DNA of 64,000 bases from Thermochaetoides thermophila DSM 1495 (lineage: Eukaryota; Ascomycota; Sordariomycetes; Sordariales; Chaetomiaceae), in NCBI RefSeq assembly GCF_000221225.1, contig NW_006383039.1, positions 435,819 to 499,818 on the forward strand, read 5' to 3'. Under the pieces are notes generated by a model. That model ran no database searches. It saw nothing but the letters and a program-made list of their open reading frames with translations, and was not told the origin of the DNA. Shown in pieces: positions 32,970 to 44,251 of this stretch (its first letter is position 1; every line of letters begins with the position of its first letter). Made by a program: the position numbers and the translations under genes.

Positions 32970-34794
32970 GTCTCCTTCTGGTCGATGACGTGCATCGTCG
33001 CTATTTTGCCGACTTTAAAGGTATTGCCGAAGGATTGCTGATGGAAAGGTTCTGTTGATCGACGTTGTGGTTTTGTGAGGGGTCAAAAACGGCAACAGCT
33101 AGAAGTAGAACTTAGCGAGAGGGCAAACATGTGGGGTTGATGCTGTTAGAGATAACAGCATACGGCTGTAAAATATCTGGAATACTACGGGTCACACAAG
33201 TCCTGTCTTTCTTCCTTTCCTTCTTACATTCCTGTCATTTTCCCTTCTTCCACTCTCTCCTTCCTTCCTTCTCTCCTTTTTCCCTGCCTTTCCTTCTTCC
33301 GTCGTTTTTATTCTGGCTTTTTTTCTTTCTTATTTCTTCCTGTTCTCTTTCTTCTTGACTTTTGTAGCACTTTTTATTTTTTTTTTCTGCTGTTGATCAA
33401 TGAATGGAAGAAAGAGACATGAAGATGATGGCTGGTAAGCTGTATGTGATTTGTCTCCGTTTACAAACTCCGACCACCCACAGGATTTACACTTGACCAG
33501 CTCCTTGTTGTAGGTAGTTTCAAGAGACGGGATGACGTAACGTTGTCTCTGGAAGTGTATCTATCCGAACCCTGTTTATGCCCAGGCCTTTGGCTCAGTT
33601 CGCTTACACCGCTGAGGCAAGCTCAAGTTGACAACCAATCATCATGAATGTACGGTGCAAGTGAGAACTTGTATTGATACGCCAGGTTGTTCTCTGTAGC
33701 ACATTATGGATAATATGCAGCATTGTCTCAGCCTTTTGAACTAACCGATTTGATGCTGAAGGACCAGAAGACTGCTCGTCATTGTCATTGTTCGTTTCGC
33801 CATTACCAATAGCATAAGTTAAAAATGGAAACTAAGGTGGAGCAGGTGTTCATGATCGACGTGCCAAGACTAAGGCTGGCATTTTTGGCCTGTTGAGTTT
33901 TGGGCGAGTGCTGCTGCACGGGGAACAGTTTTTTTGACTGGAACCAAGCATTGAGGGGTCATGGGAAGGACAAGTTGACAGCAAGTTCTGTACGACATAA
34001 TTGTGGTTTCGTATTGCTCTGAAAGATCTGTTGACTGCGTCTCAGGCTGTCCAACGTTTGTGCTGCGTTCAATATTGCCCTGAATTGTCGCTTGAATCAT
34101 TCAAAAGGAGCAGAAATTACATCGAATATCCGGGGTTCTGTACCATGATGACAAGCAAACTCGCCTATTTTCGATTGCCGGCACCAAGATTCACGGAACG
34201 CTTGGCACATCACTTGGCAACGCCATGAATGAGCCGTCCCGACATCATGGGTAGGCCGTCATTGGCTTTTTGTTGGATTGGCATCCATATCTCGGCATGA
34301 CCTTGTTGCGAGAGCTGAAATATTCGGGTCACGGCTCGTCAGCCCGCTATCGGCTCGTTCCTTGTCCCCTTGTCAGCCACCACCATATCGTTCCACGGCC
34401 CACAGATAATTGATTATCTTAAATTACAACCCAACCTGGGTGGTTCGACTCATCTGTCTCATCGCTCCTTGGATGTGAACGTTTAGGTTCCAGAGCCTGA
34501 AACCCAGAAGGCATCTGAGTCCTAACAACCGATACCGTTGCAAGTAACTCATCAGCTCCAGTCTTAAAGCTTGACCCATCATCCTACGAGTCGAACACGT
34601 CTGTTTGGTCCGCGAGAACGGATCAAACGCATCCTATCTTTCAGGCCATCGCTTCTGATTGGTATCTCCGTCTGCGCTCGATCTCCCTCCTGTATGCCGC
34701 AACCACAGCGACCGTTCCGGCACCGTCGCCATCCTTGACAAACAAGCCATCCCGTATTATTATTTTAGATAGCATCTCGGAATACTCTATCAGC
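32970..34794. other. Intergenic with a long polypyrimidine tract
   Basis: Promoter side of the BTB-like gene, then the polypyrimidine tract (listed separately), then about 1.2 kb with no supportable gene before the start at 34795. Confidence 0.5.
33200..33392 (+). repeat. Polypyrimidine (C/T) tract
   Basis: About 190 bases almost entirely of C and T on the plus strand, built of TTCC/TCTT-like units with few purine interruptions. Such tracts can form triplex DNA or serve as promoter elements. The nearest gene starts on the plus strand are more than 1.4 kb away. Confidence 0.8.
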
Positions 34795-35614
34795 ATGGCA
34801 AAGGCAGCCAATGCAGCAGTTAGGGAGAGCCGACGACGGTCGAACCCCCTCGACCTTGAGCGCATGAATATCATGAAGGCGCTCACAGCAGCTGAATACT
34901 CCCGCCGCCAGTTCATTCTCAATTTTGCTGCCAGCAAAGACACGACCCTTTTGATTCCTGGGCAAAAGTCAGCAGCTGTCAAGGCCGCTGAGGACTGGGT
35001 TACCAACTGGCTTGCCCAGAATGGGTATGATGCGAGCGCCGTCAGTAGCGACTTCTTCAAATACACTGTTGACGCTAGGTTATGGAGCAAACACGGTGCG
35101 TGTTCTTTGACTGCTAAATCTAAAGAGCTGTAACTAAGTTCTGCATTGTACAGTTGGCGATGATGTTCCATTTCCCTTCGCCTTCATGCGAAAGATGTCC
35201 GAGTCTTCCACCGTCACTGGCGATAGTGAACTTGGTCGACCGAAAAGCGCATGTTACGGAACCGAGCAGCAATCTCCTCAAGTTATGCCCATGGCATCCC
35301 CAACAACCGAAATATCAGGCTCCATGGTCACACAGCAGCCTTCGAAAAAAGCATCAGACTCTTCACGCCGACAGTCGCTGCCTGCACCCTTCACACTGCC
35401 AGTTTACAGCAGACGTCGCTCCATCAAGGACACAAACAACGACTCCGTGGATCCGTTAATGATGCCAGAGAAGGATAAAACTCGAAGTCTTTCTATGAAC
35501 GATATGGAGGACCTCAAGCAGTCAGCAAAACCCATTGCGCAAGACAAGGTGCCCTTCTTCTCGCGCCTGGGCCGTTCTTTGTCTCGCCGCATGTCCATCA
35601 CTGCAAAGGGATGA
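34795..35614 (+). CDS. Conserved-looking cytosolic protein of unknown function
   Basis: 253 residues in two exons; intron 35096-35153 (GTGCGT..ACAG) joins ARLWSKH to VGDDVPFPFAFMRKM. The N-terminal half is helical and looks like a folded domain (LERMNIMKALTAAEYSRRQF, LLIPGQKSAAVKAAEDWV, WLAQNGYDASAVSSDFF). The C-terminal half is Ser/Pro/Gln-rich with basic-Ser motifs (SSRRQSLP, YSRRRSIKD, GRSLSRRMSI) that look like kinase sites and suggest regulation by phosphorylation. The start at 34795 is the first in-frame ATG. The frame is open to about 34520 with a possible acceptor (CTTTCAG) at 34640-34646, so an upstream exon is possible. I recognise no named family. Confidence 0.7.
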
Positions 35615-38003
35615 TCCACGAGTGAGCAATCCCAATCTTCAAGACTGCAAACCAAGCAGAATCCAAAACATTCATCGCCCATGTGCAACGATAATTACAT
35701 AACACACAGGGTCCAGTCCATCAACACTCTGTGCTCGTGACTCAATTTCAGGGATGTCCAATCTTGCACATGACCACTCGGAGGTTTCTCTGCAAAATCC
35801 GTAAAAGCTAATGACAGCGGAGGCCAAGGGGTCCTGTCACCGGTCAGCCTATCGCCCACCGCTTGCGGTTAGCTACAAGCAGGGAGGGTGGGAGGAAAAC
35901 AAGGCAACAGATTGTAGGTGTGGCTGCCTAGCGTTAGCGCAGTCTGCGGCGCAGCACAGCACAGGGAGCGACTCGGACAACATTATTTGTGCTGCACAGC
36001 AGGACTTCCGCACTGCCACGTCGTTCTGCGTTTTGAGTTCGTGTGGTTCGTGGTTAATGGAGGGGGCTTTTACACTTTTTGCCGGGGCTACTGGTGCGGT
36101 AGTGCAGGTTAGGTCGGGTCTGGACCGGTGTCAGCCAGGTTGTCCGGTGGTCAAGCTTCAAGGGAGACAAAAGCGGGGGTGCCTGCCAGCCGGTGACACA
36201 CAGGACGCCCACATGGCCAGCAGCTGACAGGTTCTATCTTGGTGTTTGGCCAGGAGGGCAAGGGGCGGGAAAGAAGCTTGGGATGGGTGATGTCTTTATT
36301 TTTCTTGGCTCTTCCTTGGTATTGGCAACTGAAGTTCAGCTTTTCTTGGCTTATCATGTGCAGACGCTTAAGGAATGCAAGCAATCCGCCTGGTTGGATC
36401 CGGGGGATTCCTCTCGGAAGGGAGGAGGTCTTGGCGCGGGAGGGGCCCTGCTCAAGGATGGCACCACGACCCAGCCTTAGTGATCTGCTTCGGCATAGCA
36501 CGGTTTCATTCCATTGCCATGGCATAATCCTGGAGATGGAGAATGTGTTGAGACTGTTTGACTTCTTGGTTTCCTCTGATGTCAGGCCAACACCGGGGCT
36601 GAGGTTGTTTTGTTTAGTAGCTAGGGAAGGCCGTGTCCAACTCTACCATGCGTTTGGCAAAAGTCGGCCAACTACTAAGGGTATGCATGGTGTCTCAGAC
36701 TGTTCGCTCCTGCTACTCTGCATATGGTCGTATAGACGTCACATATTTTTCTCTCGGTACAAAGTCCAGATGTCTATGATTAGTCGGTTGTCCTGATTGC
36801 GAAATTATTCATAACCTCCTCCTTGCACTACAAACATCGTCTCACGGCAGAGAAAATGTACTCCTAGACACATGATAGTGAATGATAGCGGACCATTGAG
36901 GAGCATAAAGGCGGGGAAGTCCGCCAACTCTGTCGATCAAGCGGTCCGGAGCTTAGATTATTTCTCGGTCATCGAGATCTCGACCAGATGACGCATATGC
37001 GAGGACTTTTGGCGGACCATAACAGTGACATCGTCGCTCCCACAGCACGGAGGTAGTTCATAAGATGCTTCGCCAACTGTAACGTTTCCTCTCCACCTCC
37101 CATTACATGGCTGGGGAAATAATGAACAAAATTTGTGCCTGAATTACGACCAGTTTCTTCCAATTGGGAATGATGAAGCCCAAGACTGGACAATCGTAAT
37201 TTCTACGAGAAAAATATTTTCTACTGTTTACATTAGACCTCTCCGTATGCTGTTAACGAAGTCCTTGAGCTCCAGCGGACTGAAAAATTTGACTTTATTA
37301 CTATCTTTTCCCAGTTTCTCCTGTGCAAAAACATCCGCGGTCATGGTTTAGCGAGTGTGGAGGGGGGAGGGTTCATAGTCTGCGAGAAGCAGACTCGCTT
37401 TTACCTTACTTGTTTGACTGAGCAAGAAGAGGCATATAAGATACGCCAATCCGAAGAACTGTCAGCTTGCCCGGTTTATTCAACGTGAGTGTTGCTGTTT
37501 CGAGGCACAAGTGTCCTGGAACACCCAAGGATGTTCAAAGATATTGCCCACTATGGTCGCTGTACCAATCCACACTGTGAGAGTAACAGCTTTGTAGAAA
37601 GATGGGGACGATTACTTAAGACATCTTGACAGGTTAACAGCAACTTTCATCAGCAGATGCGACTCTAACTGAATAAAAACAATAAACTAAAAGCAATGCC
37701 ATGGACGAACCGGTTTCCAACATCGCCATGCATCCCCTTACTCTCAAACATCACGTCCCCTACAGTCCTTAGCGTCTTTCATACGGTGTCAGCCCTACAA
37801 CCGGTGGGGATTTTTCTGCTCTCCTGATTTTCTGCCTCTGCCTCGGCTCACGGCAAGGTCCAGGGTCAGATGCCAACTTCAGCGTGGTCAGGGGGAAATC
37901 ATGCTCCACTGGTGCCACTTGGCGAACCCCAACAAAACCTTAAACCGACGTCAACTCTTTTGGTGCCCAACCAATCCAAATCCACCATAAGAGCACAAGA
38001 AAA
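35615..38003. other. Intergenic
   Basis: 2.4 kb without a supportable gene. A 185-residue plus-strand frame (36239-36796) has no ATG near its start and a composition unlike the neighbouring genes. Holds the promoter of the monooxygenase at its right end. Confidence 0.5.
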
Positions 38004-39515
38004 ATGACAGCAGAAGCAGAACCAGCAGAAGAATTTGACATAATAATTATTGGTGCCGGCCTCAGCGGCATCAATGCTGCGTACCGCGTGCAGAAGGAGC
38101 TGCCGCACCGCAGCTATGCCATCCTAGAGCGCCGCCACGAGATTGGCGGCACCTGGTCGTTCTGGAAGTACCCCGGCATCCGCACCGACAGCGCTATGGG
38201 CCTGTTTGGCTTCCCCTGGCGCCCCTGGCCCTACGACAACAACATGGCCACTGCCCAGGCCATTCGCACCTACATGGAAGAATGTGCTGCCTCCGAGGGT
38301 ATTGACCGGCACATTCGCTTCGGGCATCGCGTCGCCTCGGCCGCCTGGCGCAGCAACGAGCAGCGCTGGACGCTGACCGTCGTCGTCACGCACAAGGATG
38401 GCTCCGTCGCGACCAAGACCGTGAAGGCCTGGTGGCTGATCTGCGCGAGCGGCTACTACAGCTACGACAAACCACTGCCGGCCGTCATCCCGGGTCTCGA
38501 GAACTTCGAGGGCCAGGTCATTCACCCGCAGTTCTGGGACGAGTCGATCAACTACGACGGTAAGCGCATCATCATCATCGGCTCGGGTGCGACCGCTATC
38601 ACCCTGCTCCCCGCCCTCGCAAAGACCGCGCAGAGCGTCACCATGTTGCAGCGCAGCCCAACCTACGTCATGAGCCTGCCGCGCCGTGACAGCACGCTGC
38701 AGCTCCTGTGCCGCTTCCTCCCCCGCTCCTGGGCTGCCGCCATCAACTGGTGGAACCGCATGATTATCGAGACCCTGTTCGTCAAGTTCCTGCTCACGTT
38801 CCCCAACATCTCCCGCGCTTTCCTCATGAGCGAGATGCGCCGCCAGCTGCCCGCCGGCTTCGACGTCGAGACGCACTTCAACCCGCGCTACAACCCGTTC
38901 CAGCAACGTCTGTGCTTCTGTCCCGGAGGAGACTTCTTCAAGGCCCTGCACCGTCCCAACGCGCGCGTCGTGACCGATATCATCGATACTGTCACCGCGA
39001 CGGGGATCCGCCTCAAGTCGGGCGCCTTCCTAGAGGCAGACATGATTGTCACGGCAACCGGGCTGTACTTCAACCTGTTCGACGGCCTCGACATCACCAT
39101 CGACGGCGAACTGCTCCGCGACTCCATCGCCGACCGCTACATTTGGAACGGGAGCATGCTCGAGGGCGTGCCTAATGCAGGCCTCATCGTCGGATACACC
39201 GCCGCGACTTGGACCCCCGGCGCGGACGTTCGTGTGCGCCAGATGATCAAGGTTATGAAGTACATGGAACGCAGTGGTGCGGTGGAGGCCCGGCCGTGGC
39301 TTGACCCCAAGAAGAAGGCCAAGTTGCCTGCTAATCCGGCAGTTGATTTGACGTCGACCTACATGGTTACTGCGCATAACAGGATGCCGCGGAATGCTGG
39401 CAAGGGGCCGTGGATGAATGGGGCGAGCTGGGCCGCGGATGTGTTCCGGTTATGGTTTGGGAGTGTCAGGAGCGGGATGCGGTATGTGTTTGCGCCGAAG
39501 GATAAGAAGGAGTAG
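38004..39515 (+). CDS. FAD-dependent Baeyer-Villiger-type monooxygenase (EthA-like)
   Basis: 503 residues, intronless. The FAD Rossmann motif is DIIIIGAGLSGINAA (about 12-26), followed by ERRHEIGGTWSFWKYPG. The Baeyer-Villiger fingerprint FxGxxxHxxxW is present as FEGQVIHPQFWD (about 169-180). The NADPH Rossmann motif is RIIIIGSGATAITLLPAL (about 189-206), and a late ATG motif (VTATGLYF) is also present. The enzyme would insert oxygen next to a ketone or oxidise a heteroatom using NADPH and O2. The sequence looks closest to the EthA-type branch found in bacteria and fungi. The gene is strikingly GC-rich (many C/G third positions) between AT-richer flanks, and no partner biosynthetic gene is adjacent, so its substrate cannot be inferred. 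Confidence 0.92.
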   Translation: MTAEAEPAEEFDIIIIGAGLSGINAAYRVQKELPHRSYAILERRHEIGGTWSFWKYPGIRTDSAMGLFGFPWRPWPYDNNMATAQAIRTYMEECAASEGIDRHIRFGHRVASAAWRSNEQRWTLTVVVTHKDGSVATKTVKAWWLICASGYYSYDKPLPAVIPGLENFEGQVIHPQFWDESINYDGKRIIIIGSGATAITLLPALAKTAQSVTMLQRSPTYVMSLPRRDSTLQLLCRFLPRSWAAAINWWNRMIIETLFVKFLLTFPNISRAFLMSEMRRQLPAGFDVETHFNPRYNPFQQRLCFCPGGDFFKALHRPNARVVTDIIDTVTATGIRLKSGAFLEADMIVTATGLYFNLFDGLDITIDGELLRDSIADRYIWNGSMLEGVPNAGLIVGYTAATWTPGADVRVRQMIKVMKYMERSGAVEARPWLDPKKKAKLPANPAVDLTSTYMVTAHNRMPRNAGKGPWMNGASWAADVFRLWFGSVRSGMRYVFAPKDKKE

Positions 39516-40454
39516 GTGGATGGCTTGGCTGTGTGCTGATGGTATTGCGGTGATGCCTGGGGAAGTAGCCTGGTTGGATATGGGGATGGGTTTGTGGTTT
39601 GGGTAGGATGGGTGGTTGGGTAGGCGGTACGATAGGTTCACGGGTTGTGGTGAAGATACCCCTGGAAGTGTAGAGGTCATCGTCATTCGTTTATACCTCT
39701 CCTTTTTTTTTTTTGATACTAAGCTAGAGCTCTGCTCATTACGACAAGCCTCGTTTGGGTATCAAGCCAGTCCTGTACAGGTTGTTTTTCTTTGTCAGCG
39801 TTTCAATCTCACTGCATCTAAGCTTTTACTTGTGGGCGGGGTGTCACTGTCAGTAATAGTTGGTAACGAGCTTCCTGATATATCTCACCGTCTACTGTTT
39901 CTTGCTGCTTGTCCTTTCTACGACAACCTTAGGTATTTGATTGACGCTTTAGTCTACCTTCGCCTCCCAGCAACTACTTCTCGTTACCGATACAGGATTG
40001 CGCAACCCTGACCTTGAACGCTTCTTCATCCACGTCAAGCTCGTTCATGCATTTTTTTTTTCAGATAGCTGATTACGTTCGAAGTATCTCCACGGTTCGT
40101 AGTTTGTATGGTCGCTGAGATCTTCACAAGAAGACCTCATCATAACGGTTTATATTAGTCCGACTTAACCAAATCCGGGGAGTCATCCGTCACGAAATTT
40201 AGAATGATAGGGTCGTATGCCATACACCTTGCCGCCCTCACTCGAAAGACACGATCAGCATATCGTCATCTATCCACGACGGTGAGATTCCTACAGATAA
40301 GACGAAGGTGGTGAAGGTAAAAGCCGGTATAATAACCTCTTGTCTGAGCCTTATAAATGGTCGTGAGGAGATGCGACCAGGATCTCGTGGGTTATGCTGG
40401 AGAGGGATCACTGTTGGGTTCGAACGGTGTGGGCAGCTCATGGGATCCGATGGT
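39516..40454. other. Intergenic
   Basis: 3' flank of the monooxygenase and spacer, with T-rich runs near 39701-39713 and 40051-40061. No gene seen. Confidence 0.5.
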
Positions 40455-41100
40455 TCACGTTAAGGAGGACGAAGAGGGGGTTAAACTGAGTTTCACGATG
40501 CCTCCCAATCCGGTATGATACATAGCTCCGTCCATCCAATGCCTTCCACTTAGTACCGCCCTTCCAATTATGAACGGCCGAGCCCTCTGCCAAAACTCTG
40601 CCATTTCCAAACCAAGTCTATCCGCATAATGATGGAAAAGCCTGTGTAATTCATCATCTTGCTAGGGCTCGCAGCTTATATGGTCCCGGGTAACCTGCAC
40701 TGTCCTCACCGTGCTGCTGCGGAGAATGCCCGCCCTCAGAAAGTTCATCTGGTGGATGAACTTCCCCGACTGCGCCGACAGTTCGCAGGCCACTCGGCCT
40801 GGGTGATGTCCTGACGGCACCAGCTCTGCTGGGGCAGCTCGAGATCGAGCCTGGCGTGTATGGCCGGACCACGCAGCCATTGGTTCTTCGATATCTGTCA
40901 CATGGGCCAGTGGCGGTCCTCTTCTCTATAGGACTTCATCGCCCTCTTCGATCATCTTGAACATGTTATCGAGGAGAAAAAGGCGCCCTTTCTCGATCAA
41001 GTCTATCAGGCGGTCAGCAAGGGGAGAATAAATGAATCAGTCAAGGCACAGGTGACAGTTCACTTACCATACAGGCCAAGATGCTGAATGGTTTTTATTG
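40455..41100 (-). pseudogene. Decayed multi-exon gene of unknown family
   Basis: Minus-strand coding text is interrupted by stops and frame changes. The parts are TIKTIQHLGLYG, a good intron (donor GTAAGTG at 41067, acceptor CTGATAG), then LIEKGRLFLLDNMFKMIEEG, a stop, SRAAPAELVPSGHHPGRVAC, FIHQMNFLRAGILRSSTVRT, VQVTRDHISCEP and a stop. A final frame follows with DDELHRLFHHYADRLGLEMA and FWQRARPFIIGRAVLSGRHW, ending at 40455. The text is clearly of protein origin. From memory it is like multi-copy fungal families such as DUF3723, often found in repeat-rich DNA, but I cannot confirm this. Confidence 0.4.
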
Positions 41101-41485
41101 TTGGAAAGGCAGTACCCACCAACAAACACTCTGCGGTCTTTCCTGTCTCAAGAAGGGAAAAAAAAAAAAACGAAAAGAAGACCGAACCCCACACCCAAAG
41201 GCTGTTAAGGAGCAAACACGGGTTTCGTACAATTATATCTGGGATCGAAAACACCATCTGCACATGGTGGAGCACGTCAAACCTTGTTAAATCACCAGAG
41301 TGAGGCTACAATAGGGGTTCCCAAAGCTTGCTGCAACTCGCGACAAGATACTCCTTTGACGCTCTCCGTTGCCGGATGAGCACACGATAACGACACTACG
41401 ACGGTCAGATCAAGTCATTACATTGAGTGTGTTGTATGTTACAATTAGTATCCAAGAGCCCCCTCCCTCGATAGTCAACTCTCCC

Positions 41486-42608
41486 TTAGCGATCCCGGCC
41501 AAAAGTGTTAACCGGCTTCGGCTTGTTATCCAACACCTCTTCGATCTCCGCCAAAACCTCAGGGGTCAGCTTGTCAAGCAACTCAAGTGCCTTCAGGTTA
41601 TCCACAATTTGCTCAGGCTTGGTAGCACCCAGAATGACTGTGCTGACATTGGGGTTCTTCGCCGCCCAAGCCAGTGCGAGGTGCGTAACCGAGGCACCGA
41701 GCTTCTCAGCGATCTTTGTCAGCTTCCTGACCTTCTCGATCTTCGCCTGGCCCTGCGGCGTCTGCAGCTCCTTGATGGTATTCTCAAAGAACGCCTTGTT
41801 GGTCGCGAACCGCGAGCCCTCCGGAATACCGTCGTTGTACTTGCCCGTCAGCAGACCGCTGGCCAGAGGCGACCAGATGGTGGTGCCATAGCCGTACTGC
41901 TTAAACAGCGGCGCGTACTCGACCTCAAACCGCTCGCGGTGGAAGGCATTATACTGCGGTTGCTCGACCACAGGCGCAATCAGATTGTGCTTCTCGGCGA
42001 GCTGGATCGCCTCGGTAATCTGGGCAGCGCTCCACTCCGACGTGCCCCAGTAGTAGGCAAGGTTGAGGTTGCGGATAACCTGGGTGAAGGCCTCGACGAT
42101 CTCGAGCATGGGCGTGGCGGGGTCGGGCCGGTGCGCAAAGACGATGTCTACATAAGGGGTCTGTAGGCGCTGCAATGACGACTTGAGGCCCTCGACGATG
42201 TGCTTGCGGCTCAAACCGCGCGTGTTGGGCTCCTTGCGACCGGTGCCAAAGAAGATCTTGGTTGTGAGGACGTACTCGTCGCGTGGCCAGCCGAGTTCCT
42301 TGAGTGCGCGACCCATCTCGATCTCGCAGGCGCCATTGGAATAGATCTCGGCTGTGTCGAAGGTTTGCTGTTGGAAGGGTGCTGTCAGCAGTCTGTTGGA
42401 CAAAGTATCTGTTGTAAGAACAGCCTACAATGCCATGCTCCCAGGCAGTCTTGAGGCACTCCTTCACGATGTCACCCTTTTGAGTGCCGCCGTAGGTGAG
42501 CCAGCCGCCAAGAGAAAACAGTGAAACTTGGAGACCAGTGTTCCCCAGGTAGCGGAACTTCATGTTCTTCGGCTCGTAGGCCGTTGGGACAACGCTCTGG
42601 TTTGACAT
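41486..42608 (-). CDS. Aldo-keto reductase, potassium-channel beta-subunit-like (AKR6 type)
   Basis: 353 residues in two exons; intron 42368-42428 (GTAGGC..ACAG) joins AWEHGI to QTFDTAEIYSNG. The AKR tetrad is complete: Asp and Tyr in FDTAEIYSNG, Lys in LTTKIFFG, His in VFAHRPDP. Family landmarks include YYWGTSEWSAAQI, APVVEQPQYN, WSPLASGLLTGKYNDGIP and a late VSTVILGATKPEQIVDNL. These place it with the K+ channel beta-subunit/YghZ-like group rather than with the classical xylose reductases. It should reduce aldehydes or ketones with NADPH in the cytosol. The start ATG at 42606-42608 gives the usual short N-terminus before KFRYLGNTGLQVS. Confidence 0.93.
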
Positions 42609-44251
42609 GGCTATTGGTAAGGGTCTCTGAGGTACCGAGAAACTACAAAGAAATGGGCTCAACGTGAAGAGGAGGAATTTTGTCTCTGGGAGGGCAGCAG
42701 TCGCGGCCTGGCCTTTATCATGGTGAAAAACTCGGGCGCGATGTTCCAGGAGAAGTGGGGACCGAGTAATAGTGCATCGCAATAGCTCCTGGCAGTGACG
42801 ACATTGGATAGATACCTGAAATCGGGCTTCGGAGATTGGAGTTTAAAGTGGGGTACAGATGGTTAAACTGTGTCGATGATGACAAATTCAGCACAAATAA
42901 AAACAGCGGAATACTGGCATGGCCAACTGCTCTTACTGGGTAGGAGTATGTGACCGATTATCCATGACATTGAAGTGTTCAGGACGGATATCGCGGAGTT
43001 TACGACATCTTTTTCACAGCAACCGCGCTTTGGAGCTCATCTCGAGCCTCGATGGACCCCGCCATGGTGGACTTGGTGATGAAAGGATATTGACGGACGG
43101 AAGCGGGGTAGCGGGGAGAGACCCACATTCAGGGGGGCCGCTGGTCATCCCGCGACCCGCCCCTCAAAGTTCGGGCGCTGGTATCCGCAGGGTCCGGTAG
43201 ACGAAATCACTATAACTCCGGGTCTTGCGGGGAAGGAGGGCGACAAAGACCACTTTTGGGGGAATAAGCATCACAAAAGGCTATCGTGTAGCGGAGTGGC
43301 AAGGTCGCTAACTTTGTTTTCCTTAGCCAGGCACTCCAAGTCCAATACTTGGAGCCCTCAAGTTGACGAAAAAAAAAAAAAAAAAAAAAAAAAAGAAAGG
43401 AGCTCAGCTGCTTTGAGGGATAGGACGCCAGGTAGGCCGACCGTTTCTCGCCCTGCTTTTCGGCATCCACTAAAACACAACCCGGTCTCGAAATCGTCCT
43501 GCACTAGACAAACTATTGCAGAACTTGCCAAACGCTAGGCGCCAGTGAGGTTTTGCACCCATCTCGACTTACCATATATTACCATATATGTTATTTTGGC
43601 CTGCCGACACTTTGATTCATGATGTGATACGAAGAGCTGCTGTCGGGCAGCATATTGCAAAATGACAAAAATGACAAAGTACGGCCACTGTGCTTGCCTG
43701 GTGCACTTAGCACAGTATGATCTAGTCACACCGATTTCTCTTGGTGATTTCAAGCAACTGGCCAAATTTGCAGAAGACAGGTTTAGACCTAGCGTCATGG
43801 AAACGAAGGGTGAGAGATGGCTGTGCCGTCAGGCTGCGAAGGTTGGCAGGGTGGCCAACGCATAGCATCGGGCCTGTGTCAGCCCTCTACATGTAACAGG
43901 CGACCACTCTGAGACCAACTTCAATTACTCACTGTGGTAAAAGAATACAGTCTGCCACCACCAGGCTGGATCAAGGGTATCGAAGCTGGAGCAAAGGCCA
44001 AGAAGACGATTCACGTGAAAGTCACGGGACCTGGAGTTCAGGACCCCCCCAAAAAACGGTGTGAAGATAATAATGGCTTCCAAAAATAGAGACTCCGGAG
44101 ATTGACAGAATACCAGAAAACAGAGCAATATGAATGCAAACATTGACAATCCTGTTGTATGTACACCAACACAACCACGTATGTACACAGATGGGGTATC
44201 GGTTCCATTCCATAAACCAACCATCCAACGCCGGAACGCCAGCCCGATATG
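42609..44251. other. Intergenic with a SINE-like element
   Basis: Promoter of the aldo-keto reductase, then the tRNA-derived element at 43280-43394, then about 850 bases without a supportable gene. An in-frame read-through of the hypothetical gene at 44252-45515 continues to 44022, but splicing explains that gene better. Confidence 0.5.
43280..43394 (+). mobile_element. tRNA-derived SINE-like element with poly(A) tail
   Basis: A perfect RNA polymerase III A box (TAGCGGAGTGG, 43289-43299) is followed 51 bases later by a B-box-like GTCCAATAC (43340-43348). The B-box-like sequence sits in a perfect five-pair T-arm hairpin (CCAAG/CTTGG). A D-stem (GCGG/TCGC) is also possible, but the acceptor stem is not. 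The unit ends in an uninterrupted run of 26 A. This order is that of a tRNA-derived retroposon. I do not see a second copy in the window or a clear target-site duplication. Confidence 0.5.

Noticed and set aside
36239..36796. 185-codon plus-strand frame
   Set aside because: No ATG at its start, no family motif, mixed composition; not supportable as a gene.
38124..38951. 275-codon antisense frame within the monooxygenase gene
   Set aside because: Mirror of a GC-rich coding strand; no domain, while the sense strand encodes a full enzyme.
18805..42608. A single secondary-metabolite cluster joining the AsaB-like, monooxygenase and reductase genes
   Set aside because: The genes are up to 17 kb apart with decayed DNA between them, and no synthase, transporter or pathway regulator is present.
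44022..44251. Read-through extension of the hypothetical gene at 44252-45515
   Set aside because: Needs an unspliced GTAAGT..TTCAG intron and ends in a hydrophobic tail; the spliced form has consistent basic Ser-rich text.
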